Positions 11,652 through 19,563 of a stretch of DNA of 64,000 bases are shown piece by piece; the first letter of the stretch is position 1, and each line of letters starts with the position of its first letter. A program made the position numbers and the translations under genes. The notes under the pieces were generated by a model, which had not been told where the DNA came from, ran no database searches, and saw only the letters and a list, made by a program, of their open reading frames with translations. Origin of the DNA: Amycolatopsis solani (GTDB taxonomy: Bacteria > Actinomycetota > Actinomycetes > Mycobacteriales > Pseudonocardiaceae); the NCBI RefSeq assembly GCF_033441515.1, contig NZ_JAWQJT010000002.1, positions 1,302,001 to 1,366,000 on the forward strand, given 5' to 3'.

Positions 11652-11674
11652 AGTTATCGGCTGCATCGATAACT
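11652..11674. promoter_or_regulatory. Candidate LysR operator
   Basis: AGTTATCG (11652-11659) and CGATAACT (11667-11674) are perfect inverted 8-mers separated by 7 bases, and include the T-N11-A type core ATCGGCTGCATCGAT typical of LysR boxes. The site lies between the divergent LysR and MFS genes. Confidence 0.7.
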
Positions 11675-11758
11675 GGCACCAGGACTTTTCGTTGGACTTG
11701 CTGAGTCGGCGGGGACATCGTGGACAGCGGAAGATCCCTGGCGTCCTGGAAGGTCCCG

Positions 11759-12940
11759 ATGTCCGTCACCCTCTCCCCCGCCCGGCTCCGCGTGAGCCAC
11801 GGGCTGGGGTTCCGCGTCGTCGCCGTCGCGTTCGCGACCGCGCTCGCGTTCTCCACCGTGCCGACCCCGCTGTACGCGCTTTACCAGCGGCGCGACGGCT
11901 TTCCCGCCTTTCTGGTGACCGTGATCTTCGCCGCCTACGCGGTCGGGGTGGTGCTGAGCCTGTACCTGGCCGGGCACGTCAGCGACTGGCTGGGCCGCCG
12001 CCGTGTCCTGCTCGCCGGGCTGCTCGCGGAAGCCCTCGCCGCCGCGATGTTCCTGCTGTGGCCGGACGTCCCCGGCCTCATCGTGGCCCGGCTGATCAGC
12101 GGCGCCGGGATCGGCGTGATCTCCGCGACGGCGACCGCGCACCTGTCCGAACTGCGGGCCCCGGCCCTCACCGCGACCGTGGTGAACGCCGGCGGCCTGG
12201 CCGTCGGCCCGCTGGTGGGCGGGCTGTTCGCGCGCTTCGCCGACCATCCGCTGAGCACGCCGTTCGCGGTGTTCCTGGTCGTGCTCCTGCTCGAAGCGAT
12301 CGCGGTGAGCCTGGTGCCGGAGACGGTGGAGCGCCGCGAAGAGCGCCCGGCCTACCGCCCGCAGCGGCTGTCACTGCCGCCGTCCGCCCGGCGCGAGTTC
12401 ACCGGCGCCGCGCTCGGCGCGTTCGCGGCGTTCGCGCTGAGCGGCCTGGTCATGGCCCTCGCCCCGGCGCTGCTGGCGAACGACCTGCACGAGCCGTCCC
12501 GCCTGCTCGCCGGGCTGGCGCCGTTCACGATGCTGGGCAGCGCGGCGCTCGTCCAGATCGTGTTCGCGCGCCTCGGCACCCGCTCGCAGCTGCGGTCCGG
12601 GTACGCGCTGATGGGCGCCGGCCTGGTGCTGCTGACGGGGTCGGCGTTCGCGGCCTCGCTCCCGTTGTTCTTCGTGGCGAGCGTGCTGGCGGGCGCCGGG
12701 TTCGGCCTGGGCTTCCGCGCGTCGGCGGGCACGGTGGCGGCCCTCGCGGACGACCTCACCCGCGGCGAGGTGCTGGCGGCGCTGTTCCTGGTGGCGTACA
12801 CGGGACTTGTGCTGCCGGTACTGCTCATCGGGCTGGCACTGCTGGTCGCCCCCGGACCGGTGGTGCTGGCCGGGTTCGCGGCGCTGGAGCTGGCCCTGCT
12901 CGGCTGGTCGGCGCGACGCACCGCTCAGCGCCGGGTGTAG
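11759..12940 (+). CDS. Major facilitator superfamily transporter
   Basis: This is a 393-residue membrane protein with about 12 hydrophobic helices. The MFS motif A between helices 2 and 3 is seen as GHVSDWLGRRRVLLAG. The family exports drugs or moves small solutes using the proton gradient; the substrate is not predictable. ATG 11759 has GGAAGG about 8 nt upstream; GTG 11720 would add 13 residues with no membrane or signal features. The gene is divergent from the LysR regulator and its 3' end overlaps the convergent secreted phosphodiesterase gene by 16 bp. Confidence 0.92.
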   Translation: MSVTLSPARLRVSHGLGFRVVAVAFATALAFSTVPTPLYALYQRRDGFPAFLVTVIFAAYAVGVVLSLYLAGHVSDWLGRRRVLLAGLLAEALAAAMFLLWPDVPGLIVARLISGAGIGVISATATAHLSELRAPALTATVVNAGGLAVGPLVGGLFARFADHPLSTPFAVFLVVLLLEAIAVSLVPETVERREERPAYRPQRLSLPPSARREFTGAALGAFAAFALSGLVMALAPALLANDLHEPSRLLAGLAPFTMLGSAALVQIVFARLGTRSQLRSGYALMGAGLVLLTGSAFAASLPLFFVASVLAGAGFGLGFRASAGTVAALADDLTRGEVLAALFLVAYTGLVLPVLLIGLALLVAPGPVVLAGFAALELALLGWSARRTAQRRV

Positions 12941-14253
12941 ACGAAGCCGATCTTGTCGACCTCGCCGCCGGCGCGGCCGTGGAAGGCGGCGAGCTGCCAG
13001 CCCGCCGGTGCCGTGCGCGTCACGCAGTCCGGCGTCGGCGAGCCGCCCGCCAGGGTGCGGCCGGTGCTGGTCGTGAAGGCCGCCGAGAAGATCCGGGTGT
13101 GGCCCTGGTAGCTGCCCTGGCACACCGTCGCCGTCGTGACGTGTTCACCGGCCGCGAGCGTCAGGGTGGCCGCCGTTCCGCCGGCACCTCCGTGGACCAG
13201 CGCCGTGCCGTTCTCGAGCGTCACCCCGAGCTGGTCCAGCCGCGAGCCGGCGCGCAGCGACAGCGTCCGGACGCGGGCGCCCGCCGGGACCGCGCCCGCG
13301 TCGGTGAAGTAGTCGCCGTGGGGGCCGCCGAACTGGTCGGACAGGCGCAGCGCCGGGTTGCGCGTCCAGCCGAAACGGACGGTGACCGGGTCGTGGTCGG
13401 ACAGCATCCGGCCCGCGTCGTCGAGGAACTTCGCGTGCTCGTTGTGGTACGCGGTCGCGTCCAGGGACACCAGCGGGCTGCCGCGGTAGAGCACCTTGTC
13501 GACGACTTCGCAGTCGTCGGTGACGTTCTGCGGGTCGCACACCAGCGCCGGACTGCCCGGCGCGGGCGCGGCCCCGCCGCGGACGAGCTTCACCCAGGCG
13601 TCGGTGAGGCCGTTGTCCGCGGCGAACTCGGCGATCGTGTCCGCCGCGCGGGTGTAGCGCGTGTTCGTGTCGCCCATGACGAGCACGGCGTTGCCCGCCG
13701 AACGGCCGCGGATGAACGCCGTCAGCTGCGCCAGGTTCGCCGCGCGGGACGCCTGGTCGCCGTCGTTCGTGCCCGCGTTGGTGTGCACGTTGTAGGTGTC
13801 GACGTAAACGCCTTCGGCGAGCCGCAGCCGCATGAAGGTGAAGCCCTTGGGGGTCAGGCAATCGCCCGAGTCGAACTGGCACGAGTTCCAGCGCACGCGC
13901 TCGAAGTCGTCGACGTCGTAGGGCAGCGACGACAGCGTGTTCAGGCCGCTGCCGATCCCCGCGCCGCCGCTCGTCGGGGTCCGGTACGCGTGCTGGTCGG
14001 CCGCGTAGAGCGTGGCGTGGTAGTTGAAGTCCTCCTCCACGTGCACCACGTCGTACGGGCCCAGCCGCTGCCCGATCGCCGTCGTGGCGGGCGCGCGCGG
14101 GGTCGGCGCGCTCGAAATGCCTTCCGGCAGCCCGGCGACGTTGTAGCTCAGCACGGAGAAAGTGCCGCCGTCGGCGGGATCGGCGTGCGCGGTGGCCGGG
14201 ACGAGCGCGGCGGCCGCGCACGCGAGGACCACGGCGGCGAAGCGGTTCTTCAC
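12925..14253 (-). CDS. Secreted endonuclease/exonuclease/phosphatase-family protein with jacalin-like lectin domain
   Basis: The 442-residue product has a Sec signal peptide ending near ALVPATAHA. The EEP fold follows: LSYNVAG at the start, MGDTNTR as the central metal-binding motif, and SDHDPV near the domain end, all typical of the DNase I/sphingomyelinase superfamily. The last about 140 residues contain HGGAGGT and FHGRAGGEVDKIGFVY, matching jacalin-like beta-prism lectin repeats. A secreted phosphodiesterase or phospholipase with a carbohydrate-targeting module is likely. GTG 14253 was chosen because it starts the signal peptide and has GAGG upstream. Confidence 0.88.
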   Translation of the reverse strand: MKNRFAAVVLACAAAALVPATAHADPADGGTFSVLSYNVAGLPEGISSAPTPRAPATTAIGQRLGPYDVVHVEEDFNYHATLYAADQHAYRTPTSGGAGIGSGLNTLSSLPYDVDDFERVRWNSCQFDSGDCLTPKGFTFMRLRLAEGVYVDTYNVHTNAGTNDGDQASRAANLAQLTAFIRGRSAGNAVLVMGDTNTRYTRAADTIAEFAADNGLTDAWVKLVRGGAAPAPGSPALVCDPQNVTDDCEVVDKVLYRGSPLVSLDATAYHNEHAKFLDDAGRMLSDHDPVTVRFGWTRNPALRLSDQFGGPHGDYFTDAGAVPAGARVRTLSLRAGSRLDQLGVTLENGTALVHGGAGGTAATLTLAAGEHVTTATVCQGSYQGHTRIFSAAFTTSTGRTLAGGSPTPDCVTRTAPAGWQLAAFHGRAGGEVDKIGFVYTRR

Positions 14254-14300
14254 GGGGTACCTCGATCTCCCGGGGACGGGTGACCGGAATGATAGGCGCG

Positions 14301-14954
14301 TCAAGCCGCCACCACGAAGACGGCGACGAGCGCGGCGGCGATCATGAACGGCCCGAACGGCAGCGCGGTGTCGCGATCACCCCGCCCGGCCGCCAGCACG
14401 ACGACACCGGCCACCGCGCCGAGCAGGAAGCCGCCGAACGCGCCGAGCAGCAAGGCCGTCCAGGAGAGGTGGGCGAGGAGCCCGCCCAGGAGGCCGGAGA
14501 GCTTGACGTCGCCGAAGCCCATGCCTCGCGGGTGGATCAGGGCCAGCAGCAGGTAGAAGGCGAACAGCGCGGTCCCGCCGATCCCGGCGCGGGCCAGCGA
14601 CCACCAGTCGTCCCGGCACCAGGCCGAGACGGCCAGCAGGACGGCGAGCACCGGGTAGGAGGGCAGCACGATCGCATCCGGCAGCCGGCGGCAGTCGAAG
14701 TCGATCAGCGCGAGCGCGACGCCGATCGCGCCGAAGTAGAGGTAGGCGGGCAGGTGCGGTGGGTCGAGCCGCAGGGTCAGCAGCGCGAAGAGGACCGCGG
14801 TACCGAGCGCGACGAGGAAGTGGCGAGCGCTGACCGGGCAGCGGAAAGGCGGACGGACGACCGGCTCGCCCCGCGGCACCCGCTGGACCACGAGGTTGAG
14901 GAACGACCCGACGAACAGCCCGAGCACCGCGGCCGCCACGACCAGCACCGCCAT
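14301..14954 (-). CDS. Prepilin peptidase (A24 aspartyl protease family)
   Basis: This polytopic 217-residue protein carries the two aspartate motifs of type IV prepilin peptidases, IDFDCRRLPD and GFGDVKL. Near the N-terminus it has GSFLNLVVQRVPRGE, characteristic of the family, but the Cys-rich zinc motif is reduced to one cysteine (FRCPVS), and the methyltransferase function is probably absent. It cleaves leader peptides of pilin-like proteins at the inner face of the membrane. GGAGGA precedes ATG 14954. No pilus genes are nearby, so its substrates are encoded elsewhere. Confidence 0.88.
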   Translation of the reverse strand: MAVLVVAAAVLGLFVGSFLNLVVQRVPRGEPVVRPPFRCPVSARHFLVALGTAVLFALLTLRLDPPHLPAYLYFGAIGVALALIDFDCRRLPDAIVLPSYPVLAVLLAVSAWCRDDWWSLARAGIGGTALFAFYLLLALIHPRGMGFGDVKLSGLLGGLLAHLSWTALLLGAFGGFLLGAVAGVVVLAAGRGDRDTALPFGPFMIAAALVAVFVVAA

Positions 14955-15123
14955 CGGTTCCTCCGGACCGTTCGAGGGACCCGGCCGATCTTGCCGGAGC
15001 CGGAGGTGGGCCGCGACCGGACGGATCGGGCGGCCGGCCAACCCCTACTGCCGGGCGCGAGCGAACCCCACACATCCCGCGAGACGCTCCCGGCCGCGAC
15101 CGCGCGGGCCTACAGTCTTGGGA

Positions 15124-15978
15124 ATGACCGGACCGCCGATCGTCACCGGGGTGGACGGGTCGGCCGAGTCGCTCGACGCCGTGCGCTGGGCCGCGCGGAC
15201 CGCACGACTCCGGGGCGCTCCCCTCGAGGTCGTGCACGCCCTCGACGTACCCGCGCTGCTCGCCGGCGGGGTCGTGCCGCCGCCCGACGAGCTCGTCGAC
15301 GCCCTGCGGGCGCGGGGGCGGCGGGCGCTGCGGACCGCCCGGGAACTCGCTGCCGCGCAGGGGGTTCCCGACGCCGTCACCCGGCTGGACTCCGATCGCG
15401 CGGCGCAGGCGCTGATCGAGGCGTCGCGGTCCGCGGCGCTGCTCGTCGTCGGGTCGGCCGGGCACGGGCGGCTCACCAGCCTGCTGGCGGGCTCGGTCGC
15501 CGCGGCCGTCGGGACGCACGCCCGGTGCGACACCGTCGTCGTCCGCGGGGACAGCTGGGACGAGCCGGGCGCGGCGGAGCGCCCCGTCGTCACCGGGATC
15601 GACGGCAGCGAAGCCGGCTCCCGGGTGCTCGCCGCCGCGGTGGCCGAAGCCCGTGCCCGCCGCGCCCCGCTCGTCGTGCTGCACGCCTGGGCGGACACCC
15701 CACCGCCGCGCCAGGATCCCCGCTGCGTCACCGAGGCCGGGCACCGCCTGCTCGGCGAGCGGGTGCTGGCCCACGACACCGGCGACGTCGAGGTCGAGCG
15801 GGTCCTGGTGCACGCCCACCCACGGCGGGAACTGATCGAGCGCAGCGCCGGCGCCCAGCTGGTCGTCCTGGGCGACCGCGGCCGCGGCGGCTTCCCCGGG
15901 CTGCTGCTCGGCTCCACCGGCCAGGCCCTGCTGCACCAGGCGGCCTGCCCGGTCCACCTGGTCCGCACCACCGCGTGA
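15124..15978 (+). CDS. Universal stress protein with two UspA domains
   Basis: The 284-residue protein is a tandem duplication of the UspA fold. The first domain begins IVTGVDGSAESLDAVRWA and carries the ATP-loop GSAGHGRLTSLLAGS; the second begins VVTGIDGSEAGSRVLAAA and carries GDRGRGGFPGLLLGST. Both keep the G-x2-G-x9-G-(S/T) ATP-binding pattern. Such tandem proteins are induced under hypoxia or stationary phase in actinobacteria; their molecular role is poorly defined. It is cytoplasmic and monocistronic as far as can be seen. Confidence 0.93.
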   Translation: MTGPPIVTGVDGSAESLDAVRWAARTARLRGAPLEVVHALDVPALLAGGVVPPPDELVDALRARGRRALRTARELAAAQGVPDAVTRLDSDRAAQALIEASRSAALLVVGSAGHGRLTSLLAGSVAAAVGTHARCDTVVVRGDSWDEPGAAERPVVTGIDGSEAGSRVLAAAVAEARARRAPLVVLHAWADTPPPRQDPRCVTEAGHRLLGERVLAHDTGDVEVERVLVHAHPRRELIERSAGAQLVVLGDRGRGGFPGLLLGSTGQALLHQAACPVHLVRTTA

Positions 15979-16018
15979 AGAGAAGCGGAACGGAAGCGGC
16001 TTCCGCCACGATGCCACC

Positions 16019-16429
16019 ATGAAGACTGCGATCCGAGCCGGGCTGGCGGCCGCGCTGGCGAGCGCCACGGTGCTGGCTGCCCCCGCCCAGGCGGGCACGA
16101 TCAGCCAGAAGACCGGCGTCTGCACCTCCGGGAGCTTCGGCGGCTCGTTCACCCTCAAGTACGAGACGTCCGGCGGCTACCACCACATGATCGGGGCGAC
16201 GACGTCGTCCGGCCCGTACATCGGCGACGCGGGCAACCTGCTGCTGCGGATCTCCTACCGCGATGGCTTCACGATCCACACGATCTACACCCGGTCGGTC
16301 CCGACGTCGGGGACCACGAGCCTGACGCTGCCCTCGGGCCTCGACGTGCCGGTGACCGCGATCGGCTCGGCGGCGACGACGTTCAGCAACGGCACCGACT
16401 CGTGCGTCGCGACGGTGCCGATCACGTGA
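16019..16429 (+). CDS. Small secreted protein of unknown function
   Basis: The 136-residue product has a clear Sec signal peptide ending APAQAG near residue 26. The mature part of about 110 residues has two cysteines (VCTSGS and DSCVAT) that could pair into a disulfide, and is rich in Ser, Thr and Gly. I do not recognise the family. A perfect 15-bp palindrome with 7-base arms CGGAAGC and GCTTCCG is at 15991-16005, 13 bp upstream of the start, and may be an operator. Its stop codon overlaps the end of the convergent TetR gene by 8 bp. Confidence 0.75.
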   Translation: MKTAIRAGLAAALASATVLAAPAQAGTISQKTGVCTSGSFGGSFTLKYETSGGYHHMIGATTSSGPYIGDAGNLLLRISYRDGFTIHTIYTRSVPTSGTTSLTLPSGLDVPVTAIGSAATTFSNGTDSCVATVPIT

Positions 16430-17009
16430 GAGCCGCCCGCAGGATGGCCCGCCCGGACCCCGCCAGCACCTCCGCCGCCCGCGTGCGGTCGAGCCCGCCG
16501 ATGTCGGTCAGCCACACCAGGGACTCGATGCCGGTCGCCGACCGGATCGCGACGGCGAGGCCGTGGACGTCCAGGTCCGGGTGGGTGTCCGCGAGCGGGG
16601 ACAGCGCCTCCTCGATCCAGCGGATCGCCCGGCCGCGGCGCAGCACCGGCTGCCGGGCGCCGGGCTCGAGGGACAGCCGGAGCTGGGCACGCAGCTGCGG
16701 TTCCCAGCGCAGGGTGAAGGCGATGAACTCGCGCAGCACCAGCTCCAGCCGCACGACGGGGTCGGCGGGCGCGTCCGGGGGCAGCAGACCGGCGTCGTCC
16801 TGGATCTCCGGGTAGGCGGCCAGCAGCAGCTCGCGCTGGTTGCGGAAGTACCGGTAGGCCGTGGTGCGGGAGATCCCCGCCGCGGCGGCGGCATCCTCGA
16901 CGGTCGGCGACCCACCGTCCGCCAGCAGCGCGTGCGCCGCCTCGACCAGCGCGGCCCGGGTCCGGCCCTTCTGCCGCTGTCTGCCGGTGGACTCATATGG
17001 TACTGGCAT
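16422..17009 (-). CDS. TetR-family transcriptional regulator
   Basis: The 195-residue protein has the TetR N-terminal HTH (AAAAGISRTTAYRYFRNQRE, about residues 40-60) and a C-terminal helical ligand domain. ATG 17009 begins just before the HTH region; a longer frame to 17327 runs through the divergent cupin gene. Only 37 bp separate it from that gene, and a TGGCATGCCA palindrome overlaps its own start codon, so it probably represses itself and the cupin gene. The ligand is unknown. Confidence 0.9.
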   Translation of the reverse strand: MPVPYESTGRQRQKGRTRAALVEAAHALLADGGSPTVEDAAAAAGISRTTAYRYFRNQRELLLAAYPEIQDDAGLLPPDAPADPVVRLELVLREFIAFTLRWEPQLRAQLRLSLEPGARQPVLRRGRAIRWIEEALSPLADTHPDLDVHGLAVAIRSATGIESLVWLTDIGGLDRTRAAEVLAGSGRAILRAALT

Positions 17010-17013
17010 GCCA
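17004..17013. promoter_or_regulatory. Candidate TetR operator
   Basis: TGGCATGCCA is a perfect 10-bp palindrome covering the TetR start codon. It is flanked on both sides by ATGGTAC direct repeats (starting near 16997 and 17016) within the 37-bp divergent promoter region. Confidence 0.5.
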
Positions 17014-17046
17014 TCATGGTACTCACGTCCCACGAAGGAGGCGGCC

Positions 17047-17382
17047 ATGACCGGTGACCCGGCCGAAACGAACCCCGAGCTGTACCAGGTGGTCTTCGAG
17101 AACGAGCGGGTGCGCGTGCTGGAGTACCGCGACCGGCCCGGCGACCGGACCGCACCCCACCGGCACCCCGACACGGTGATGGTCACCCTCAGCGCGTTCA
17201 GCCGCCGCATCTCCTCCGGCGGCCGCGAGGTCGGCGTGGACCTGCCCGCCGGGGCGGTGCGCTGGGTCGCGGCGCAGGAGCACTCGGGCGAGAACGTCGG
17301 CACCACCCCGACGCACTCCTTCTTCATCGAGCTGAAGGAGCCCGGCGGGGTGGTCGCCGAAGCCGCGCTGGGGCCTGCCTAG
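17047..17382 (+). CDS. Small single-domain cupin protein
   Basis: This 111-residue cytoplasmic protein has a cupin-type metal site: RTAPHRHPDTVMVTL carries two histidines, with a Glu and a further His expected in the following strands (AAQEHSGEN and TPTHSFF). AAGGAGG immediately precedes ATG 17047. It is divergently transcribed from the TetR gene, so it is the likely regulated target. Small cupins of this kind are often annotated as cytoplasmic or sugar-binding proteins; the chemistry is unknown. Confidence 0.8.
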   Translation: MTGDPAETNPELYQVVFENERVRVLEYRDRPGDRTAPHRHPDTVMVTLSAFSRRISSGGREVGVDLPAGAVRWVAAQEHSGENVGTTPTHSFFIELKEPGGVVAEAALGPA

Positions 17383-17406
17383 CGCACGTCGCAAGCCGGG
17401 TGGCGA

Positions 17407-17461
17407 GCGCCCCAATGTGGCGTTCGGTGCGTCTGACGCACCCAATGCCACATTGGGGCGC
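17407..17461. terminator. Intergenic palindrome, family B copy 1 (bidirectional)
   Basis: Two 27-base arms (17407-17433 and 17435-17461) match at 25 positions, with a 1-base loop; the core is CCCCAATGTGGCGTTCGG. It lies between the convergent cupin and pectinesterase genes. The same sequence family recurs at 36430-36484 and, as a single arm split by an insertion element, at 36546-36562 joined to 37645-37656. Bidirectional termination is the obvious role by position. Confidence 0.75.
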
Positions 17462-17506
17462 TTGGCCGGGCCGGCGGAGCGTCGCCGAGTCGGCGTTGGG
17501 GCCGGG

Positions 17507-18511
17507 TCAGTGCACCGGATTCCACCCGTCGCCGCCCGCGAGGTAGCGCTGCGCGGTGAAGTTCGCCGCCTGCGCGGCGGTGAGCTGCGGCCGGTCGGTG
17601 CCGGTGCCCGCGCCGGCACCGGTGTTGCGGTACTCGAAGAACCGGGCGTCCTGCCACGAGAAGCCCGACATGTCCGTCCACGGAGCCGCCTTGATCGCCG
17701 CCGGCAGGGCTGTCTCGCGGATGACGACCTGCGCGATCGCGTCGGCGTCCCCGCCGGGGTGCCACGGCCGGCCCAGGTAGAAGCTCGCGGCCGCGGCCGG
17801 GCTGAGCACGCGGCTGCCCACGATCAGGAAGCCGTACGGGTTCGCGCGCCGGGTGCTCGCCGCGGTCAGGTAGCCGTTCGGGTTCGAGCCGCGGTCGAGC
17901 GCGGTGATCGTCGCCCGGTCGAACACCGCGGTGGCGCGCCCGAAGAGGAAGTCGACGTCGCCGCTGATCGCGCAGTTCCGGTAGTACTGGCGGCCGGGCG
18001 TGCCCACGGCCGCGGTGTCGGCGTAGAGCGTGTCCTGGTGCCCGAGGAAGGTCACGTTGTCGAAGACCATCCGGTCGCCGGTCGTCTTGACCGCGACCGC
18101 CTGGGTGGCGGTGATCTCGGGATGGGCCTTGCGGTCGAAGGAGTTGCGGAAGGTCAGCGCGGTCGCGGTGAAGCCGTTCGCGGCGATCGTCGCGGTCGCG
18201 CTGCCCGTGGTGCCGTAGGTCGACCCGTCCGGTTTCTTCGTCCCGCCGGCGTTGTCGTAGTCGACGACGACGTCGGCCGCCTTGCCGGTGGTCCCCCGCA
18301 AGGTGACCCCGGTCTTGGCCGCGGGCACGGTGATCACCTCGCGGTAGGTGCCGGGCTTGATCGACACGGTGCCGCCCGCCGGCACCGCGTCGATCCCGGC
18401 CTGGATGGTGGTGTACGTGCCGGTGCCGTCCTTGGCCACGACGACGTCGGCGGCCGCGGCACCCGCCGGCGGGGTGATCAGCGCCGCGACGACGAGCAGG
18501 GTCTTGAGCAC
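17507..18511 (-). CDS. Secreted pectinesterase (carbohydrate esterase family 8)
   Basis: The 334-residue protein has an N-terminal signal peptide (LLVVAALITPPAGAAAA) and the right-handed beta-helix CE8 domain. Catalytic motifs are FLGHQDTLY (first Asp), GDVDFLFG (nucleophile Asp) and YLGRPW (Arg). It removes methyl esters from homogalacturonan outside the cell, making it accessible to the pectate lyases encoded next to it. GTG 18511 has GGGAG upstream and starts the signal peptide. It lies 20 bp downstream of the PL3 lyase stop and is probably in the same transcript, under the LacI-type operator at 19377-19388. Confidence 0.94.
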   Translation of the reverse strand: MLKTLLVVAALITPPAGAAAADVVVAKDGTGTYTTIQAGIDAVPAGGTVSIKPGTYREVITVPAAKTGVTLRGTTGKAADVVVDYDNAGGTKKPDGSTYGTTGSATATIAANGFTATALTFRNSFDRKAHPEITATQAVAVKTTGDRMVFDNVTFLGHQDTLYADTAAVGTPGRQYYRNCAISGDVDFLFGRATAVFDRATITALDRGSNPNGYLTAASTRRANPYGFLIVGSRVLSPAAAASFYLGRPWHPGGDADAIAQVVIRETALPAAIKAAPWTDMSGFSWQDARFFEYRNTGAGAGTGTDRPQLTAAQAANFTAQRYLAGGDGWNPVH

Positions 18512-18531
18512 GACGTCTCCCTGGGAACGGA

Positions 18532-19317
18532 CTACCGGTAGGTGATGTTCGCGGTGGTGTACAGGCAGTTCACCGAATCGGGGCCGGTGCCGATCTTCGT
18601 CGGCTCGCCGCTGGTGACGCCCTTGTACTTCTGGCAGGGCTCGATCTTGCGGCTCGAGTCGCCGACGATGGTGATCCGAGTCAGCTTCGCGGTGTCGCCG
18701 TAGTTGGTGTTGATGCCGACCAGCGCCTTGCCCGGCACGGTGGCGGTGACGTTGTCGACCACGACGTCGCGCTTGTACTGCGTCTTGCAGTTGCCGCAGG
18801 AGCGGTACAGCTTGCCGAAGTCGGTGACCTCGAAGTTCCGGATGTACATGGTGCCCGGGCCGTTGTGCTGGAACACCTTGTCCGACGCCTTGCGGGCGCC
18901 GCCGCCGTCGATCGTCATGGTCTGCGAGGCGGCGGTGCCCTTGAAGGTCGCGGCGTCCTCGCCGACGTCCTCCCACCAGACGTTGAGCAGCGTGCAGGTG
19001 CCGAGGCAGTGCACGCCGTCGGCGGCCGGGCTGCCGAGGACGACGTTCTTGAGCGTGGTGCCGTTGGCGAGCTGGAAGAGCGGGTCCTGGCCCTCGTCCT
19101 GGCCGCCGGACCCGAGGTCGCCGGTGCCGTAGAACCGCTTGAGCCCGCCGTCGTAGGTGCCGCTGGTGACCTTGATCGTCGCGCCCACCGCCACGCTCGA
19201 ACTCGGGCTGGGCCAGGTGGCGGCCGACGCGCTCGCGCCGGTGCCGGCCGCCGCCGAAACCACGAGCGCCGCGACGGCGGTCACCCGGATCATCCGGGAA
19301 ATCACTGGGGAAACCAT
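18532..19317 (-). CDS. Secreted pectate lyase (polysaccharide lyase family 3)
   Basis: The 261-residue product has a signal peptide ending GTGASASA and the PL3 parallel beta-helix domain. Typical PL3 segments are IKVTSGTYDGGLKRFYG, PLFQLANGTTLKNVVLG, GVHCLGTCTLLNVWWEDVGE and CGNCKTQYKRDV. It cleaves polygalacturonate by beta-elimination with calcium. GGGAG lies 6 nt before ATG 19317. It is the first gene of a two-gene unit with the pectinesterase; a perfect LacI-type palindrome lies 59 bp upstream of its start. Confidence 0.93.
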   Translation of the reverse strand: MVSPVISRMIRVTAVAALVVSAAAGTGASASAATWPSPSSSVAVGATIKVTSGTYDGGLKRFYGTGDLGSGGQDEGQDPLFQLANGTTLKNVVLGSPAADGVHCLGTCTLLNVWWEDVGEDAATFKGTAASQTMTIDGGGARKASDKVFQHNGPGTMYIRNFEVTDFGKLYRSCGNCKTQYKRDVVVDNVTATVPGKALVGINTNYGDTAKLTRITIVGDSSRKIEPCQKYKGVTSGEPTKIGTGPDSVNCLYTTANITYR

Positions 19318-19376
19318 TCACCACTCCCTGGTCTGATTCTTCAATCGGCGCTGAGGAAAACGTCCGACCGGGTTGT

Positions 19377-19388
19377 GAAAGCGCTTTC
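19377..19388. promoter_or_regulatory. LacI-type operator upstream of the PL3 lyase-pectinesterase unit
   Basis: GAAAGCGCTTTC is a perfect 12-bp palindrome with the central CG typical of LacI/GalR family sites. Related sites occur at 27880, 27993 and 29404 in the same locus. Confidence 0.75.
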
Positions 19389-19515
19389 TCGTCACCGAGT
19401 TTCTGGTTGCGGGCCGTCGGTGTCAACGGCGTTCGCCGCGGGCCGCCGTCAAGTCGCCCGGATGGTCGCCGCCCGCGCGCGTTTTCAGAAAACCCCGAAA
19501 GTATCGAACGCGCCC

Positions 19516-19563
19516 GGTCGTGGGTGGTAAGTCGGGTTCTAACCCGACTTACCACTCACGACC
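19516..19563. terminator. Intergenic palindrome, family D copy 1
   Basis: Two 23-base arms (19516-19538, 19541-19563) with one mismatch and a CT loop. The stop codon of the PL1 pectate lyase gene (19556-19558, minus strand) lies inside one arm, so the hairpin forms right at the end of the translated region of the long pectin operon. Family D also occurs at 45562-45607 and 57599-57644. Confidence 0.75.

Noticed and set aside
11692..14283. 860-codon plus-strand open frame
   Set aside because: Out-of-frame reading of the MFS gene continuing antisense through the secreted EEP gene; no domains.
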